Assembly (NCBI GenBank): GCA_031409495.1
Contig: JANNXI010000263.1
Location: forward strand, 1 to 5,973
DNA length: 5,973 bases
Source: JANMDR01 sp031409495
GTDB lineage: Bacteria; Pseudomonadota; Gammaproteobacteria; Burkholderiales; Usitatibacteraceae
Direction: 5' to 3'
The notes under the pieces are model-generated. The model did no database searches. It was not told the origin of the DNA and saw only the letters and a list, made by a program, of their open reading frames with translations. Shown piece after piece: positions 4,782 through 5,973 of the stretch (position 1 is its first letter; each line of letters begins with the position of its first letter). The position numbers and the translations under genes are program-made.

Positions 4782-5973
4782 TCAATAACTAGTTTGCGGC
4801 CCTGCATAGTTTTCAAATCGGGTATTTTGCCCGATAAATGTTAAACGTTCCATGCCGATGGGGCCGTTACGTTGTTTGCCGATGATGATCTCAGCACTTC
4901 CCTTGTCTGGGCTATCAGGATTGTAAACTTCGTCGCGATAGATGAATAGAATCACGTCAGCGTCTTGCTCAATCGCACCGGATTCTCGCAAGTCGCTCAT
5001 CACCGGACGTTTGTTCGGGCGTTGTTCTAGGGAGCGATTAAGCTGGGATAGCGCTACTACTGGCACTTTCAGCTCTTTGGCAAGCGCTTTTAGGCCGCGT
5101 GAAATTTCAGAAATTTCAGTGGCGCGGTTTTCGCCGTTGCCGCTGGATGATGACATTAGCTGCAAATAATCAACCACGATTAAGCCTAGCGCACCATATT
5201 GCCGCCACATCCGTCTGGCGCGGGCGCGCACTTCTAGGGCGTTGAGGGCTGCGGATTCGTCAATTTGGATGGGTGCTTCGTTGAGCTTCACGAGTGCGTT
5301 GTTGAGTTTGTCCCAATCTCTGGCATCTACCCTGCCCGTCCGCATTTTTTGGGCGTCTACACGGGATACGGAGCTTAAAAAACGTCCTGCAATTTGGGTG
5401 CCGCCCATCTCCATCGAGAAAATGAGTACCGGTAAGCCCAGGTTCACGCCGACGTGTTCGGCAATGTTTAAGCTAAACGCGGTTTTGCCCATGGATGGGC
5501 GACCGGCAACGATAATTAAATCACCCGCATGCATGCCGGACGTGCGTTCGTCTAGGTCTTTGAAGCCAGTTTCCACACCGGTGACGGCGTTTGGGTTTTT
5601 GGATAGCTCATCCAAGCGCGTCATCACTTCACCAAGCAAGGTGGACACAGACGCAAAACCTTGGTTTTGCTTGCGGCCCATTTCAGCAATATCGAATACT
5701 TTTTTCTCGGCTTCATCGAGCATTTTGCGGGCGTCGCGGCCGCCGGGGCTGTATGCCGTGTCGGCAATTTCTTCGCCCACACGCGCTAGGTTGCGCATAA
5801 TAGCGCGTTCATACACGATTTCAGCGTACAGGCGAATATTGGCGGCACTAGGCGTGCCATCGGCCAAATTGCGCAGATACATCATACCGCCTACGCCTTG
5901 CAGTTCACCGGACAAATTGAGCGATTCGGCTACCGTGAGCACATCCGCCGGTTTAGCGTCTTCGATTAGCTTG
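4782..5973 (-). CDS. dnaB: Replicative DNA helicase DnaB (3' part, start outside window)
   Basis: Hexameric ATP-driven 5'-3' helicase that unwinds the replication fork and contacts primase. The frame is open to the right edge (KLIEDAKPADVLTVAES), so about 396 codons are present and roughly 60-75 N-terminal residues are missing, judged against the 471 of E. coli DnaB. The GTG at 5942 is an internal valine, not the start. Visible in order: the end of the N-terminal helical domain, the linker helix (around YSPGGRDARKMLDEAE), then the RecA-like domain with Walker A GRPSMGKTA (5504-5478), SMEM with the H1a glutamate, Walker B LIVVDYLQLM (5183-5154), SQLNRSLEQRPNKRPVMSDL and RESGAIEQDADVILFIYRDE, and KQRNGPIG with the arginine-finger region. 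The end NYAGPQTSY is close to the E. coli C-terminus. No intein or other insertion is present. It converges with ppx across the secretion cassette. Confidence 0.97.
   Translation of the reverse strand, partial: KLIEDAKPADVLTVAESLNLSGELQGVGGMMYLRNLADGTPSAANIRLYAEIVYERAIMRNLARVGEEIADTAYSPGGRDARKMLDEAEKKVFDIAEMGRKQNQGFASVSTLLGEVMTRLDELSKNPNAVTGVETGFKDLDERTSGMHAGDLIIVAGRPSMGKTAFSLNIAEHVGVNLGLPVLIFSMEMGGTQIAGRFLSSVSRVDAQKMRTGRVDARDWDKLNNALVKLNEAPIQIDESAALNALEVRARARRMWRQYGALGLIVVDYLQLMSSSSGNGENRATEISEISRGLKALAKELKVPVVALSQLNRSLEQRPNKRPVMSDLRESGAIEQDADVILFIYRDEVYNPDSPDKGSAEIIIGKQRNGPIGMERLTFIGQNTRFENYAGPQTSY

Noticed and set aside
5940..5942. GTG as the start codon of dnaB
   Set aside because: The frame continues upstream to the window edge with family-typical residues (KPADVLTVAES), so this valine is internal and the gene is simply cut by the window.

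Overview
The window looks like chromosomal DNA of a Gram-negative proteobacterium. The Ppx and DnaB sequences read as beta- or gammaproteobacterial; I lean towards beta because of the Ppx wording (for example DLGSNSFHLQ and the MGCVSYSEQYFPDG stretch), but this is an impression from memory, not a search. Base composition is moderate, with clearly AT-rich spacers.

Layout from left to right: (1) a 193-base upstream spacer with operator-like repeats, and perhaps the first codons of a divergent gene at the left edge; (2) a complete ppx/gppA-type exopolyphosphatase gene on the + strand, 194-1720; (3) a perfect 35-base palindrome at 1746-1780; (4) two minus-strand genes for exported proteins. The upstream one is a subtilisin-like S8 serine protease (2737-4110, with its coding frame continuing through a signal peptide to about 4254). 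The downstream one is a 284-residue secreted protein with an SGWGL-type C-terminal domain (1828-2682). They are 54 bases apart and probably form one transcript. (5) An AT-rich spacer of over 400 bases, with several hairpins including a second copy of the 1746-1780 palindrome at 4626-4656; (6) the 3' part of dnaB, the replicative helicase, on the minus strand, running off the right edge.

Two housekeeping genes, ppx and dnaB, point at each other, and between them sits a two-gene secretion cassette bracketed by two near-identical palindromes. The simplest reading is that the cassette is an accessory insertion into an ancestral ppx-dnaB convergent junction. This is inference and needs comparison with relatives.

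The most unusual point is the protease N-terminus. The only in-frame ATG lies inside the propeptide and would remove the export signal, yet a good signal peptide is encoded in frame upstream without any ATG, GTG or TTG start. A run of nine C (minus strand) lies between that signal peptide and an upstream ATG, and eight C would join them into one reading frame. This could be a phase-variable switch, a sequencing error, a decayed start or a non-canonical start. I saw no tRNA, rRNA, CRISPR array, transposase or known riboswitch.
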